Positions 26,545-35,535 of a DNA stretch of 64,000 nt are shown in pieces. A program made the translations under genes and the position numbers. Source of the DNA: Simplicispira psychrophila DSM 11588 (GTDB lineage Bacteria > Pseudomonadota > Gammaproteobacteria > Burkholderiales > Burkholderiaceae_C); the NCBI RefSeq assembly GCF_000688255.1, contig NZ_JHYS01000002.1, forward strand, positions 326,329-390,328, in the 5' to 3' direction. How positions within the stretch are numbered: the first letter of the stretch is position 1; the number at the start of each line of letters is the position of its first letter. Under the pieces are notes generated by a model. That model ran no database searches, was not told the origin of the DNA, and saw only the letters and a list, made by a program, of their open reading frames with translations.

Positions 26545-27213
26545 TCAACCAGAACAGGTCGGATCGGCGCCGTTGTCGTTGCTGGTGTCCACCGTTGGCG
26601 AGGCGGCGGGGTTGGGCCACTGCACGGCGGCAAATCCGCCCAGAAAAAGGTCGGCGACGATGCGCGCCATTTCCTCGTAGCTGAGCCGTCCATCGGGTTT
26701 CAGCCAAGTAAACATCCAGTTCATCATGCCAAACAGCAGCATGGTGAGCGGTTTCTCCATTTGCGCTGTCTGCAATTCGGGTCGCATCGCCACCATGGCG
26801 CTGGCGAAGGCACGCACCACCACGCGCTCCTTGTCCCAAATGGCCTCTCTGGATGGCGGACTCAGAAAGCGGACGTCCTCTGTCAGTACCCGGTGTGCAT
26901 GGTGGGCGTTTTCGTATTCATGCATGAAGCCCAAGATAAGTAAGCGCAGTAAATTTTCGGGGGTATGCGGTTGTGCGGTGATTTTCTCGACCAGCGCCAC
27001 CAGGCGCGATACATGCTCATCCGCAATGGTGTGCAGAAGCTCGCTTTTATCGGCGAAGTGGTGGTACAGCGTCGCTTTGGAAAGTTTGCAGGCGTCCGCC
27101 ACATCGTTCATCGTGGTCGAGGGATACCCCCGGCTGGCAAACAGGGCCGCCGAATTCGCCAGGATGCTGCGCTGCTGATCGGTGGGGAGGCGGGACGTTT
27201 TCTTTTGATTCAT
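26545..27213 (-). CDS. TetR/AcrR-family transcriptional regulator
   Basis: A 222-residue repressor. The DNA-binding N terminus reads ANSAALFASRGYPSTTMNDV, then the recognition helix LSKATLYHHFADKSELLH; a ligand domain follows with MLLFGMMNWMFTWLKPDG and ARIVADLFLGGF, typical of the TetR subgroup often linked to aromatic or fatty acyl-CoA catabolism. The last ~20 residues (TVDTSNDNGADPTC) are low-complexity. It converges on the acylase gene 39 bp away and may control it through the operators at 23868-23894. Start ATG 27213 (MNQKKTSRL). Confidence 0.88.
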   Translation of the reverse strand: MNQKKTSRLPTDQQRSILANSAALFASRGYPSTTMNDVADACKLSKATLYHHFADKSELLHTIADEHVSRLVALVEKITAQPHTPENLLRLLILGFMHEYENAHHAHRVLTEDVRFLSPPSREAIWDKERVVVRAFASAMVAMRPELQTAQMEKPLTMLLFGMMNWMFTWLKPDGRLSYEEMARIVADLFLGGFAAVQWPNPAASPTVDTSNDNGADPTCSG

Positions 27214-27343
27214 GGATGGGGTGCTTGCATGTAGCTTGAGGGCGTTCTCCGCCGGGATTCGGAAGGTGCCGGCCTTTGCTTGAGCGCAACATGGTTTGCG
27301 AAACGCTCTATGGGGCGCTTCACAGGTTCGTCCGGTGTGCCCA

Positions 27344-30154
27344 TCATCTCGCCAGCAGACGCAATCCTGGCGGCAAGGCCTCGCCAAAACTGCGCTTTTG
27401 GTCTGCATCATCGAGTTGCACGGCTTCGCGCACCATCGTGACCCAGCTGGCTGGGGCGCGCACGGCGGCCAAGCGGCGGGCGACTTGTTCGCGCAGTTCG
27501 GGCGCTAAATCGCGCGTGCGGTCGCCACTCATGCGGGCGATTTGCGCAGCGGCAAACGCTGCGGGTTCCACTGCTTTCCAGTCCAGCGCCAGCAGGGCTT
27601 GCAGCCAGCCGCTGGCGATCTCCGCGGGCACCACGGTGTGCGCGCTGCCGTAGAGCGGTACGCGCGCGCCCAGGCGCCCCAAGGCCCACCAAGTTTGCGG
27701 GTTCTCGTCGGGGCGTTGCAGCCGCTCTAGCACCCAGCGGCCGGTTTCGGCGCGGTGGTGGCCGGGCAATTGCTCCAGCAGCGCCGCCAGCCGCACCATG
27801 TCGTCGTAGCTGCCTTGCACCGGGTGGCGGGCGCGTTTGCCGGCGTCGGTGTCTTCCAAATGGCCGGCAAGGGTTTCGAGAATGTGCAGTTGCTGCGCTT
27901 CATTCAAGCCGCCGGCGGCGCGGCGCCACAGCGTCCACCACTCCGACCAGTTGCGGCTTTCGCCGGTGTATTGGATGCCTTCGGAAAACAGCGGCCAGAG
28001 TTGGTCGATGCGCCAGCTGTCCAGCGGCGTGCCCATGCCGGGGCGCAGGCAGTAGCCAGCCAAATTGAGCCAGACGCGCTCATGTTCGGCGCTGCGCCGG
28101 CGCCGGCGGGCGCGCGTCCACAGGGCATCGAACAGGGTGCGCAGCAGTGCAATGCTCCACGTGTCGCGCGCGCCCAGCAGGTGCTCCAGTGTGCTGCGCA
28201 GTTGGCGGATTTCTTTGGTGGTGACGGGTTGCTGGGGCGTGGCGCTGCCGAATACGCGCTCGATCAAGGCGATGGCTTGGTCTAGGCGTGGATGCGCGGC
28301 GTTGTCTTCTGCACTGCCGCTATCGGCTGCGCTGTCATCACTTGCATGGCTGCGCACTTGAAACGCCAACAGCCAGCGCTGCGCCGGGTCGTCGGCGTGG
28401 GTGCAGTGCATTTCCAGCGTGCCGACCTCGGTCATGGTGGCGCTCAGTTGCACCGTGACATGCCCCCGGCGCTGACCGGCTGCTGCGGGCAGCACGGTTT
28501 CCAGCGGTGGCAGGTGGACGAAGCTGGGGGCATCGTCGCCAGTGCCGGGCACTGGCAGGTCAATCACATCACCGGCTTGCCACGCAGTGTTGGCGGCGCA
28601 GGCCACCAAGTGAAAGCGCACCGCTTGCCCCAAACACAGGGCAAAGCTGTGGCCGAGCAGCGGTACTTCGATGGCGCTGTCGGTGCCGCGCGGCAGCACG
28701 CAAATGGCGCGCGGCGGCGCGTCTTTTTTATCGTCTTCCAGTAGTAAAAAATAGCTGCGCGCCGAACCACCACCGACGCCGTGCCCGAGCTGCGGCACAC
28801 GCGCGGCGCGCACCAAAGCGTAGGCGACTGCGCCGCGCGCCACGGCGGTGTCCGGGTCGCTGTGTTGCAACACGCGCACTGGAGCGCCGCGCCAGTGCGT
28901 CAGGACGTGTTCCAGCCGCTGTGCCAGCGCCGGGGCGCGGAACACGCCGCCGTTCAATAGCAGGGTGTCGGGCACGGCCAAGGTGGGGCCGGTACCGGAA
29001 TGGCGCTCCAGAAACGCCGCCAAGTGCCGTGTGATGGCCGCGTCGGCCGGGTAGGGTAGGCCCAGTTCGACCAGGCCGGAGCGGCGGCGTTGTGGGCGGA
29101 TACTGGCCTCTTCTTGCGGCATAAAGCCATCGACCACCAGACGCTCGACCACAGCGCGGGTCAGCGTGACCGAGCGCGCGCCGCCCACCAGTTGTGCGCC
29201 GCCGCCGAGCAGCGTGATGCTGGTGTGCGCCGGTGCGTCGGCACCCAGCAGCAGTTCTTTGGCGGTACGGCAGCGTTGCACCAGTTGGGCAAAGCGCGCG
29301 GCGGGCAGGCGGGTGCTGCTGCCCAGCGTGCGCTCGATATGGTGTGCCAGCGCCAAGTCCATGTTGTCACCGCCGAGCATCAGGTGCTCGCCGACGCCGA
29401 TGCGCGTCAGACGCGGCAGGGCGTCGGGCTTGGCGGTGGTGTGTTCCACGTGGATCAACGTCAGGTCGGTGGTGCCACCGCCGACGTCGCAGACCAGTAG
29501 CTGCGCTACGCCGTGCAGTTGCGCGGCCAGTTGCTGGCGTTGGCAAAACAGCCAGTCGTGGAAGGCGGCTTGCGGCTCTTCCAGCAGGCGCAGCGGCCCC
29601 AAACCAGCGTCGCGCGCCGCTTGCAGCGTCAGGGCACGCGCGCCTTCGTCAAACGAGGCCGGCACCGTCAGCACGATGTCTTGCTGTGCCAGTGGTGCGC
29701 TGGGGAAGCGTGCATTCCATGCTGCGTGGACATGCGCCAGATAGCTGGCGCTGGCCGCTACCGGTGAGATCTTTTCTACATCGTCGGCGGCACCCCACGG
29801 CAGGATGGCGGCGCTGCGATCAACGCCAGGGTGCGATAGCCAGCTTTTGGCGCTGCTGACCAGCCGACCCGGCACTTGGCTGCCCAAGTCGCGGGCGTAG
29901 CGGCCCAGCACCGCCGTTTCTGCTGACGACCACGGCAGCACTAAATCCGCAGCGCTCAGTTCACCCGCTGCCGGGTGGTAGCGCAGCGACGGCAGCAGCG
30001 CAGGAGCAGCCACTTCGCCCGGAGCGATCAGCTGGTCGATGGGCAGCAGGTGGATGCTGTCGCCGCCCGCGTCCGCCGCTGAGAGGTCTGCATAGGCGAC
30101 GACGGTGTGGCTGGTACCCAGGTCGATGCCGACGGTGTAGCGCGCTGTACTCAC
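27344..30154 (-). CDS. Hsp70-like ATPase with C-terminal DUF3731 region
   Basis: A 936-residue protein from GTG 30154. The first ~500 residues are an actin-like Hsp70 ATPase: phosphate loop 1 VGIDLGTSHTVVAYADL, LVSSAKSWLSHPGVDR, TVPASFDEGARALTLQAARD, phosphate loop 2 CDVGGGTTDLTLIHVEH, adenosine region GGVFRAP. A degenerate beta domain follows, then a long helical C terminus of the DUF3731 type (DTWSIALLRTLFDALW; WLNLAGYCLRPGMGTPLDSW; QTWWALGRLGARVPLYGS). It lacks a DnaK-like lid. GTG is chosen because the frame upstream only mirrors the previous gene. It is third in the DUF2760-Hsp70-Hsp70 operon, 7 bp after the second gene. Function unknown; likely a dedicated chaperone pair. Confidence 0.88.
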   Translation of the reverse strand: MSTARYTVGIDLGTSHTVVAYADLSAADAGGDSIHLLPIDQLIAPGEVAAPALLPSLRYHPAAGELSAADLVLPWSSAETAVLGRYARDLGSQVPGRLVSSAKSWLSHPGVDRSAAILPWGAADDVEKISPVAASASYLAHVHAAWNARFPSAPLAQQDIVLTVPASFDEGARALTLQAARDAGLGPLRLLEEPQAAFHDWLFCQRQQLAAQLHGVAQLLVCDVGGGTTDLTLIHVEHTTAKPDALPRLTRIGVGEHLMLGGDNMDLALAHHIERTLGSSTRLPAARFAQLVQRCRTAKELLLGADAPAHTSITLLGGGAQLVGGARSVTLTRAVVERLVVDGFMPQEEASIRPQRRRSGLVELGLPYPADAAITRHLAAFLERHSGTGPTLAVPDTLLLNGGVFRAPALAQRLEHVLTHWRGAPVRVLQHSDPDTAVARGAVAYALVRAARVPQLGHGVGGGSARSYFLLLEDDKKDAPPRAICVLPRGTDSAIEVPLLGHSFALCLGQAVRFHLVACAANTAWQAGDVIDLPVPGTGDDAPSFVHLPPLETVLPAAAGQRRGHVTVQLSATMTEVGTLEMHCTHADDPAQRWLLAFQVRSHASDDSAADSGSAEDNAAHPRLDQAIALIERVFGSATPQQPVTTKEIRQLRSTLEHLLGARDTWSIALLRTLFDALWTRARRRRRSAEHERVWLNLAGYCLRPGMGTPLDSWRIDQLWPLFSEGIQYTGESRNWSEWWTLWRRAAGGLNEAQQLHILETLAGHLEDTDAGKRARHPVQGSYDDMVRLAALLEQLPGHHRAETGRWVLERLQRPDENPQTWWALGRLGARVPLYGSAHTVVPAEIASGWLQALLALDWKAVEPAAFAAAQIARMSGDRTRDLAPELREQVARRLAAVRAPASWVTMVREAVQLDDADQKRSFGEALPPGLRLLAR

Positions 30155-30161
30155 CGCCGCC

Positions 30162-32084
30162 TCACGCCTGCGCGGGGCTGGTGTTGTGGCGCGTGTCCAG
30201 CTCGACCTTCCAGCGCTCACTGCCGCTCTCGCCCTGGGCGTTGATGGGCAGGGCTTCGAGTTCCAGCGTGCCGGTAGTGGTGATGCGGGCGTGCAGTTGC
30301 ACGCGCACCACTTCGCCAGCGGTGCGGCCTTGGGCGGGCAGGGTGGCCTGGATTTCTTGCAACTCGTGCAGTTCGTCGGCGCTCCAGAAGTCCAGCAGCG
30401 TGCCGACCTGGTCTTGGCGGCGCATCGACGAGCCAAAGAAACGCAAGCGCACCGGTTCACCCACGACGAGGCCGAATTCTTGACCGGGCAGTCCGGCATC
30501 GGTGCCTTCTTCCATGCCAAACGGCGCCAGACACAGCGCCTGGATCGGTGGCTCCATGCCCGGAATAGCGGGCATCGACGAATCCACCGCCACGTAATAC
30601 GACTGCGCCGTGCCGCCGCGAATGCGCACGCCCCGGCCCCGGCGCACGTAGCCGTAATAGGCGGCGCCGCGTGCTACCGCCAAGTCCAGATCCGCACCGC
30701 TGAGCAGGCGTGCAGGCGCGGCGCCTTCGTCATTCAGCCAGCCGTTGAGAACGTCCAGCAGCCGCTCGGCAATTTGCCCGGACTTGAGCACGCCGCCGTT
30801 GAACAGCACGGCGGTGGGGTGCAGAAAACTGGCCTCGGCGGAGGCAGCATTGTCAAAGCCGACGTGTCCAGCCAGCTCGGCAGTGGCATCGCGTTGGCGC
30901 GTCAAAAAAGCCGCCAGATGGCGTGTGACGGCGGCATCTTGCGCATACGGCAAACCCAGTTGCGTTAGCGCGCCGCGTGCGCGGTTGATCGGCTGGTCGG
31001 ACACGGCGGCCGGTGGAAAGAAGCCTTCCAGCAGCGTCTGTTCCAGTTCGGCGCGCGTGACTTCGGTGCGCAGCGCGCCGCCAATCAGCTTGGAGCCGCG
31101 ACTGGGCACCACCACTGGCACGGCGTCCACGCTGGGGTCGCTCAGCAGCATTTCTTTGGCGCTGCGGCAGGCGTGGGCTAGGGCGCGGGTTTGCCACGGG
31201 TCGAGCTGTTTGCCGTCGGCGGCCAGCTTGCGCGCTGTGCCGTAGGCCAGCGCCAAGTCCATGTTGTCGCCGCCGAGCAGGATGTGTTCGCCCACGGCAA
31301 TGCGTTGCAGCTCCAGGTTGCCGTCCTGCTCCAGCACGGCGATCAGCGACAGGTCGGTGGTGCCACCGCCCACGTCCACCACCAGCAGGATGTCGCCGCT
31401 GCGCACCTCTTTGCGCCAGGCACCGCTGCTGCGCTGAATCCAGCTGTACAGCGCCGCTTGCGGCTCTTCCAGCAGCGTCAGTTGCGGCAGACCGGCGGCC
31501 TGCGCGGCTTCGGCGGTCAGCTCGCGTGCCGCCGGGTCGAAGGAGGCGGGAATGGTGACGGTGACGTCTTGCGTCGCCAGCGGCGCTTCGGGGTGCTGCG
31601 CATCCCAGGCGGCGCGCAGGTGCGACAGGTAGCGGATCGACGCTTCCAGTGGCGAGACACGCGCCACTTCGGGCGGTGCTTCGGCCGGCAGCAGGGCGCT
31701 GCGTCTATCGATGCCGGGGTGGCACAGCCAGCTTTTGGCGCTGGAGACCAGGCGGATCGGCGTGGCCGCGCCGCGCGTGCGGGCGAATTCGCCGACAGCA
31801 AAGTCTTGGCTTGCCGACCACGGCAGGGCCAGGTCGCCGGGGGCCAGTTCGCTCTCGTGCGGCAGGTACAAAAACGACGGCAGCAGCGTGGGGTTTTCCA
31901 GCGTGCCGGGGCCGGTCAGCTGGGGCACGGACAGCACGCCTTGCACGGCGTTTTCGCCATCGCTGGCTTCGGTGTCAAGCCAGGACAGCGCGCAATGCGT
32001 GGTGCCCAGGTCGATGCCGATGGTGTAGCGCGCGCTGGGGGGGGGGTCAGTGTGGATGTCGTTGGCGTTGCTGTTGTCGTTCAC
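30162..32084 (-). CDS. Hsp70-like ATPase (HscC/YegD-type)
   Basis: A 640-residue Hsp70-fold protein. TIGIDLGTTHCALSWLDTEA, SAKSWLCHPGIDRRSALLPA, TIPASFDPAARELTAEAAQA, LLVVDVGGGTTDLSLIAVLE and LFNGGVLKSGQIAERLL mark the ATPase core (1-~450); a compact beta-rich substrate-like domain ends the protein (VRLRFFGSSMRRQDQVGTLL). It is shorter than its downstream partner and has no DUF3731 tail. It overlaps the upstream DUF2760 gene by 4 bp (ATGA-type coupling), so the two are translationally coupled. No dnaJ or grpE lies nearby, unlike canonical chaperone loci. Confidence 0.9.
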   Translation of the reverse strand: MNDNSNANDIHTDPPPSARYTIGIDLGTTHCALSWLDTEASDGENAVQGVLSVPQLTGPGTLENPTLLPSFLYLPHESELAPGDLALPWSASQDFAVGEFARTRGAATPIRLVSSAKSWLCHPGIDRRSALLPAEAPPEVARVSPLEASIRYLSHLRAAWDAQHPEAPLATQDVTVTIPASFDPAARELTAEAAQAAGLPQLTLLEEPQAALYSWIQRSSGAWRKEVRSGDILLVVDVGGGTTDLSLIAVLEQDGNLELQRIAVGEHILLGGDNMDLALAYGTARKLAADGKQLDPWQTRALAHACRSAKEMLLSDPSVDAVPVVVPSRGSKLIGGALRTEVTRAELEQTLLEGFFPPAAVSDQPINRARGALTQLGLPYAQDAAVTRHLAAFLTRQRDATAELAGHVGFDNAASAEASFLHPTAVLFNGGVLKSGQIAERLLDVLNGWLNDEGAAPARLLSGADLDLAVARGAAYYGYVRRGRGVRIRGGTAQSYYVAVDSSMPAIPGMEPPIQALCLAPFGMEEGTDAGLPGQEFGLVVGEPVRLRFFGSSMRRQDQVGTLLDFWSADELHELQEIQATLPAQGRTAGEVVRVQLHARITTTGTLELEALPINAQGESGSERWKVELDTRHNTSPAQA

Positions 32085-32674
32085 AGTTCCACCTCCGCCT
32101 GGGCCAGCACGCTGGCGTCGTGCTGCGGTGCCAGTTGCGGCAGGCGGGTGTCGGTGGCGCGCCAGCCGCGGTGCGCCAGCGTGCCGGTGAACGGTGCCTG
32201 GCCGACGACGTTGCCGGTGATGCGCGTGGCGGCGGCGTCAAAGCCCACCGGCAGGGTCAGGCGCTCGCCTTCGCTTTCGCTGCGCACGGGCTCCAGGGTG
32301 AAGTGCTCGCGCAGCACTTTGCGGCAGCCTTCGTGGACCACGCGGGTGGCGGAGCCAATCTCGCTGTCGCTGTAGGGGGCGATGTCTTCTTGCATAAAGT
32401 CGATAAAGCGCGCCTCGCGTTGCAGCAGACCGAGCAATTGCAGGGCAGCGGTGTCGGGCGCCACTTGCAGCACGGGTGGCGGTGGCGCGACGGGTGCCGG
32501 TGCCGGCTTGGGGGCTGGTGCGGGCGCCGGGGTTGGCTCAGGCGCTTGAGGCCAGCCGCCTTCGGCGCGCAGACGGGACACGTCCGCAGCAAAGGTGGGA
32601 TTGCCGACGATGGCAAAAAAGCTGCTCACTGCCAAGGCAATGCGGCTCATCAATGAAGGAGGGGTGGGGGTCAT
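32081..32674 (-). CDS. DUF2760 domain protein
   Basis: A 197-residue protein. A hydrophobic N-terminal segment (SRIALAVSSFFAIVGNPTF) may be a membrane anchor; a Pro/Ala-rich linker follows (PTPAPAPAPKPAPAPV), then the DUF2760 domain: LGLLQREARFIDFMQEDIAP, DSEIGSATRVVHEGCRKVLR and QAPFTGTLAHRGWRA. The family is repeatedly found just before an Hsp70-like gene and probably works with it, but has no assigned biochemistry. First gene of the operon; start ATG 32674 lacks a strong ribosome site, and ATG 32650 is possible. Confidence 0.87.
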   Translation of the reverse strand: MTPTPPSLMSRIALAVSSFFAIVGNPTFAADVSRLRAEGGWPQAPEPTPAPAPAPKPAPAPVAPPPPVLQVAPDTAALQLLGLLQREARFIDFMQEDIAPYSDSEIGSATRVVHEGCRKVLREHFTLEPVRSESEGERLTLPVGFDAAATRITGNVVGQAPFTGTLAHRGWRATDTRLPQLAPQHDASVLAQAEVEL

Positions 32675-32804
32675 AAGTGGGTGTGGGGTAGTGGGTTCAG
32701 AAGGTCAGCGGCCCGGCACGGAGGCGGGCGCAGCGCAGTGCGCGCCAGAGGCTGGTAATAGTACCGAAACCGGTCTGCTCTGTGTGTTGGCATTCGTGCG
32801 CTAT

Positions 32805-32862
32805 TGTAATAATAGCTAGTGCCGCTTGCTGCATATGCGCTAGAAGCCTATTTGACTTGTTT
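32805..32862 (+). repeat. Dispersed repeat copy
   Basis: ATTGTAATAATAGCTAGTGC, CGCTTGCTGCATATGCGC and TAGAAGCCTATTTGACTT keep the family order. The 202-bp gap between the DUF2760 and Fic genes (32675-32876) contains this copy and no gene. Confidence 0.75.
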
Positions 32863-32876
32863 TTATGGGTGCTGGC

Positions 32877-34355
32877 CTATGGCCGTGCAGGGAGGCGGGC
32901 CTGCTGCCACGCCAAGTAGTCCGAGCGGCGCAGGCGGTAGCGGGCAATACTGCCCTCGTGCAACTGCTGCAGCGCCTCTGTGAGCATCTCGGCAAAGGCC
33001 ATCCGGTGGGCGGGTGGGGCGTACTCCTGCGCCAGCTGGGCCACGAGGGACGGGCTGGGCTGCTGTCCGCCCTGGACGATGGTTTGCACGGCTTGCATCA
33101 AGGCGTCGCGGTACTGGATCTTCAGCGGGTCGGGCGCCACCATGGTTTGCGTCATCGCCAAGTAGTGCTGGCAAGAGCGCTCATAGGCCCAGACGAACAG
33201 GTCGCGCAGCAAGGCCACGTCATTGAGCTCGTACACCCCCAGCGTGGCTTCGGCGTAGGCGCGCTGCGGCACATCGATGAAGGACAGGGGACACAGGTTG
33301 TGCTTGAGCAGCGGGATGTTGGCGCCCAGGCGCGACACCCGCTGGTTGGCGTCGTCAAACGGTTGCAGGTAGGGCAGTTGCACCAGCAAGAAAAACGCCT
33401 GCTCAAACGGCTCGGGGATCGCGGTGGCTTTGTGCAGCAGCAGGGCAAAGCAGTCTTCCAGTTGCTCCGGCACGGCCAGCGGCTCAAACACCGTGCCAGC
33501 CAGCTCGACCGGGCGCTGGCGCAGCCGGCCACTGGCGCGCGGGTCGGGCAGCAGGTCTTGCGACAGCACGGCGTGCAGATTTTTGAAGGTGAACGCATCC
33601 AGCGCCAGCTCGTCGGCATCAGGGATCAGCATCTCGATAGCGGCCTGGTGGTTCAGCAGCATCTGCGTCTCGATGGCGTCCTGGCCTTGGGCGATGCGTC
33701 CCAGTTCGATCAGGTTCTGGGCGTCTGGGCGGCGGTAGCTGTTGCCCTCCAGCCGGGACGAGGCCCACGACCAATCCACCCGCAGCCGGCCCAGGATGTC
33801 GCGGGCGTAGGTGCCGGCGGGCTGTCCGCTTTGTGGCGTGCGCCCGATCTGGTGCAGCTGGCGCCGCGTCGGCTCGGGTAGATAAAACGTTTCGCCGGGC
33901 TGGTAGGCGTGCAGAAATTCCAGCTGGTAGCCAATCGGGCGGCGGTACATCGGCGCGCGCCGCACTTGCGTGGCGATGGCGGCGCCTTCGGGCGAGAGCG
34001 GCACCTCCAGATCGACCTCAGCTTCTGCCGGTTCGGGTGCCGCCTTCTCGGGCGCGACCCGCTCGGTCTGCGCCACTTCCAGCGCTGTGGACGCCGTTCC
34101 AGCTGCGCTGAGTGCATTGAGCGCCACAGCGCCCACCGCCAGCTTGTAGACCAGCACGATGCTTTCGCCTTCGGTGACCAGCCGCTGCTCTTCAATCAGC
34201 TTGAGCAGGCGGCGCTGCAAGGTGCGGCGCTGGGGCGGTGTGCCCAGGCGGTGCTCCATTTCTGCTTCTAGCGCAGAGATGCCCACGCCCGCAGGGTGGC
34301 TGGCGACGATGGATGCGATCAGCTCCAGCTCTTCATTCAGTGTGATGCGCGGCAT
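32877..34355 (-). CDS. Fic-fold protein with N-terminal winged helix and degenerate catalytic motif
   Basis: A 492-residue protein. Residues ~1-70 look like a winged-helix DNA-binding domain (ELELIASIVASHPAGVGISA; RRTLQRRLLKLIEEQRLV). An Ala/Glu-rich linker leads to a Fic core. The alpha-inhibitory-like motif WASSRLEGNSY is present (S-x-x-x-E-G/N). The active-site motif, normally HPFxxGNGRxxR, reads LQPFDDANQRVSRLGAN: the catalytic His is Gln and the GNG loop is ANQ. AMP transfer in the usual way is therefore unlikely. Start ATG 34355 has ribosome site AAGGACA. It is divergent from the hydroxypyruvate-isomerase-like gene across a phased repeat array that it may bind. Confidence 0.85.
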   Translation of the reverse strand: MPRITLNEELELIASIVASHPAGVGISALEAEMEHRLGTPPQRRTLQRRLLKLIEEQRLVTEGESIVLVYKLAVGAVALNALSAAGTASTALEVAQTERVAPEKAAPEPAEAEVDLEVPLSPEGAAIATQVRRAPMYRRPIGYQLEFLHAYQPGETFYLPEPTRRQLHQIGRTPQSGQPAGTYARDILGRLRVDWSWASSRLEGNSYRRPDAQNLIELGRIAQGQDAIETQMLLNHQAAIEMLIPDADELALDAFTFKNLHAVLSQDLLPDPRASGRLRQRPVELAGTVFEPLAVPEQLEDCFALLLHKATAIPEPFEQAFFLLVQLPYLQPFDDANQRVSRLGANIPLLKHNLCPLSFIDVPQRAYAEATLGVYELNDVALLRDLFVWAYERSCQHYLAMTQTMVAPDPLKIQYRDALMQAVQTIVQGGQQPSPSLVAQLAQEYAPPAHRMAFAEMLTEALQQLHEGSIARYRLRRSDYLAWQQARLPARP

Positions 34356-34434
34356 CGGGGGTGTCCTTGTGCGTGCTTTTCCGGGTGCTTGTCGATGGGC
34401 CTTGTCGCGGCCCGGTGTCATGGAATATAGCGCA

Positions 34435-34548
34435 GCACGACACAAGCACGACAGGCGCGACAAAGAATGACAAAAGCGCGACACAAGCGCGACAAAAATA
34501 TGTCGCGCTTGTGTCGCGCTTTGTCGTGCTCCCTCTGTGCTGTCGTAC
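34435..34548. promoter_or_regulatory. Helically phased 8-mer array and 22-bp palindrome between fic-like and hyi-like genes
   Basis: The octamer GCRCGACA or close variants starts at 34435, 34446, 34455, 34465 (GAATGACA), 34476 and 34487, spacing 9-11 bp. The inverse TGTCGYGC starts at 34501, 34512 and 34522, with TGTCGTAC at 34541. The central units form a perfect inverted repeat with 22-bp arms (34473-34494 and 34501-34522) around AAAATA. It lies in the divergent promoter region, so it looks like a cooperative operator. Confidence 0.8.
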
Positions 34549-34608
34549 CACCACCGACCGCGATAAGCTGGGAGCTTCCTTTTTTAACGACCGACTGCGC
34601 CCCTTGCC

Positions 34609-35424
34609 ATGCCCCAATTCGCTGCCAACCTGACGCTGATGTACACCGAGCTGCCGTTTTTGCAGCGCTTTGCTGCAGCGGCGGCGGATGGTTTTACGGC
34701 AGTGGAGTACCTGTTTCCCTACGCTTACCCGCCAGCTGCACTGGCTGCGCGCTTGCAAGACAACGGCTTGCAGCAGGTACTGTTCAATGCGCCGCCCGGC
34801 GGCACTGATCTGGCGGCGATGGCGGCTGCCTGGGAGGTGGGTGAACGCGGTACGGCGGCGCTGCCGGGGCGCGTGGAGGCGTTTCGCGCCGGTGTGCAGC
34901 AGGCGCTGGCCTATGCCGATGCATTGGCGTGTCCGCGCATCCACCTGATGTCGGGCGTGGCCCCGGCCGGGGTGGCACACGACGCACTGACGCAGCAGTG
35001 CATTGATAACCTGCGCTGGGCGGCCGAGGCGGCGGCGCAGTGCGGCTGCGAGGTGCTGATCGAACCGATCAACCAGCGCGACATGCCAGGCTATTTTTTG
35101 CGCTCCCAGGCCCAGGCCCATGTGCTGCTGGATGCAGTGCAGGCACCGAACCTGAAGGTGCTGATGGACCTGTACCACTGCCAGATCGCCGAGGGCGATG
35201 TCGCCAGCAAGCTGCGCCGCTATCTGCCGACCGGGCGCATTGGCCATATCCAGATTGCCGGCGTGCCCGAGCGCCAGGAACCGGACCAGGGTGAGCTGCA
35301 TTACCCGTATCTGTTTGGCGTGTTGGACACACTGGGGTACTGCGGCTGGGTGGGCTGCGAATACCGACCGGCGGCCGGCACGTCGGCGGGTTTAGGTTGG
35401 CGCCCGGTACGCAGGAGTGCGTAA
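34609..35424 (+). CDS. Hydroxypyruvate isomerase / 2-oxo-tetronate isomerase family (TIM barrel)
   Basis: A 271-residue AP-endonuclease-2-fold sugar isomerase. [20 protein letters not shown] opens as in Hyi/OtnI; catalytic and metal residues are visible in [46 protein letters not shown] and [12 protein letters not shown]. Known reactions are hydroxypyruvate to tartronate semialdehyde, or 2-dehydrotetronate isomerisation; the sequence alone does not decide. The extreme C terminus ([11 protein letters not shown]) departs from the usual GLGWxxPY ending, perhaps a small late frameshift. Alone in its transcription unit, divergent from the Fic-like gene. Confidence 0.87.
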   Translation: MPQFAANLTLMYTELPFLQRFAAAAADGFTAVEYLFPYAYPPAALAARLQDNGLQQVLFNAPPGGTDLAAMAAAWEVGERGTAALPGRVEAFRAGVQQALAYADALACPRIHLMSGVAPAGVAHDALTQQCIDNLRWAAEAAAQCGCEVLIEPINQRDMPGYFLRSQAQAHVLLDAVQAPNLKVLMDLYHCQIAEGDVASKLRRYLPTGRIGHIQIAGVPERQEPDQGELHYPYLFGVLDTLGYCGWVGCEYRPAAGTSAGLGWRPVRRSA

Positions 35425-35535
35425 GGGAATGTGTCGATTGATCATTGCAGGGTTTTCCATAGAGTGCAGTAATCGTGCGCGTGGCCTTTTTTAGGGCCTT
35501 GGCGCGGCACCTTGCAACTTTCTGGAGAATTTCTT

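Noticed and set aside
28735..28765. AAAAAATAGCTGCGCGC inside the Hsp70 gene resembling the dispersed repeat
   Set aside because: Only one block matches and the encoded residues are consistent with the protein family; probably chance.
30155..30520. N-terminal extension of the DUF3731-type Hsp70 frame
   Set aside because: The upstream residues are the antiphase reading of the preceding Hsp70 gene; the GTG at 30154 starts the true ATPase motif.
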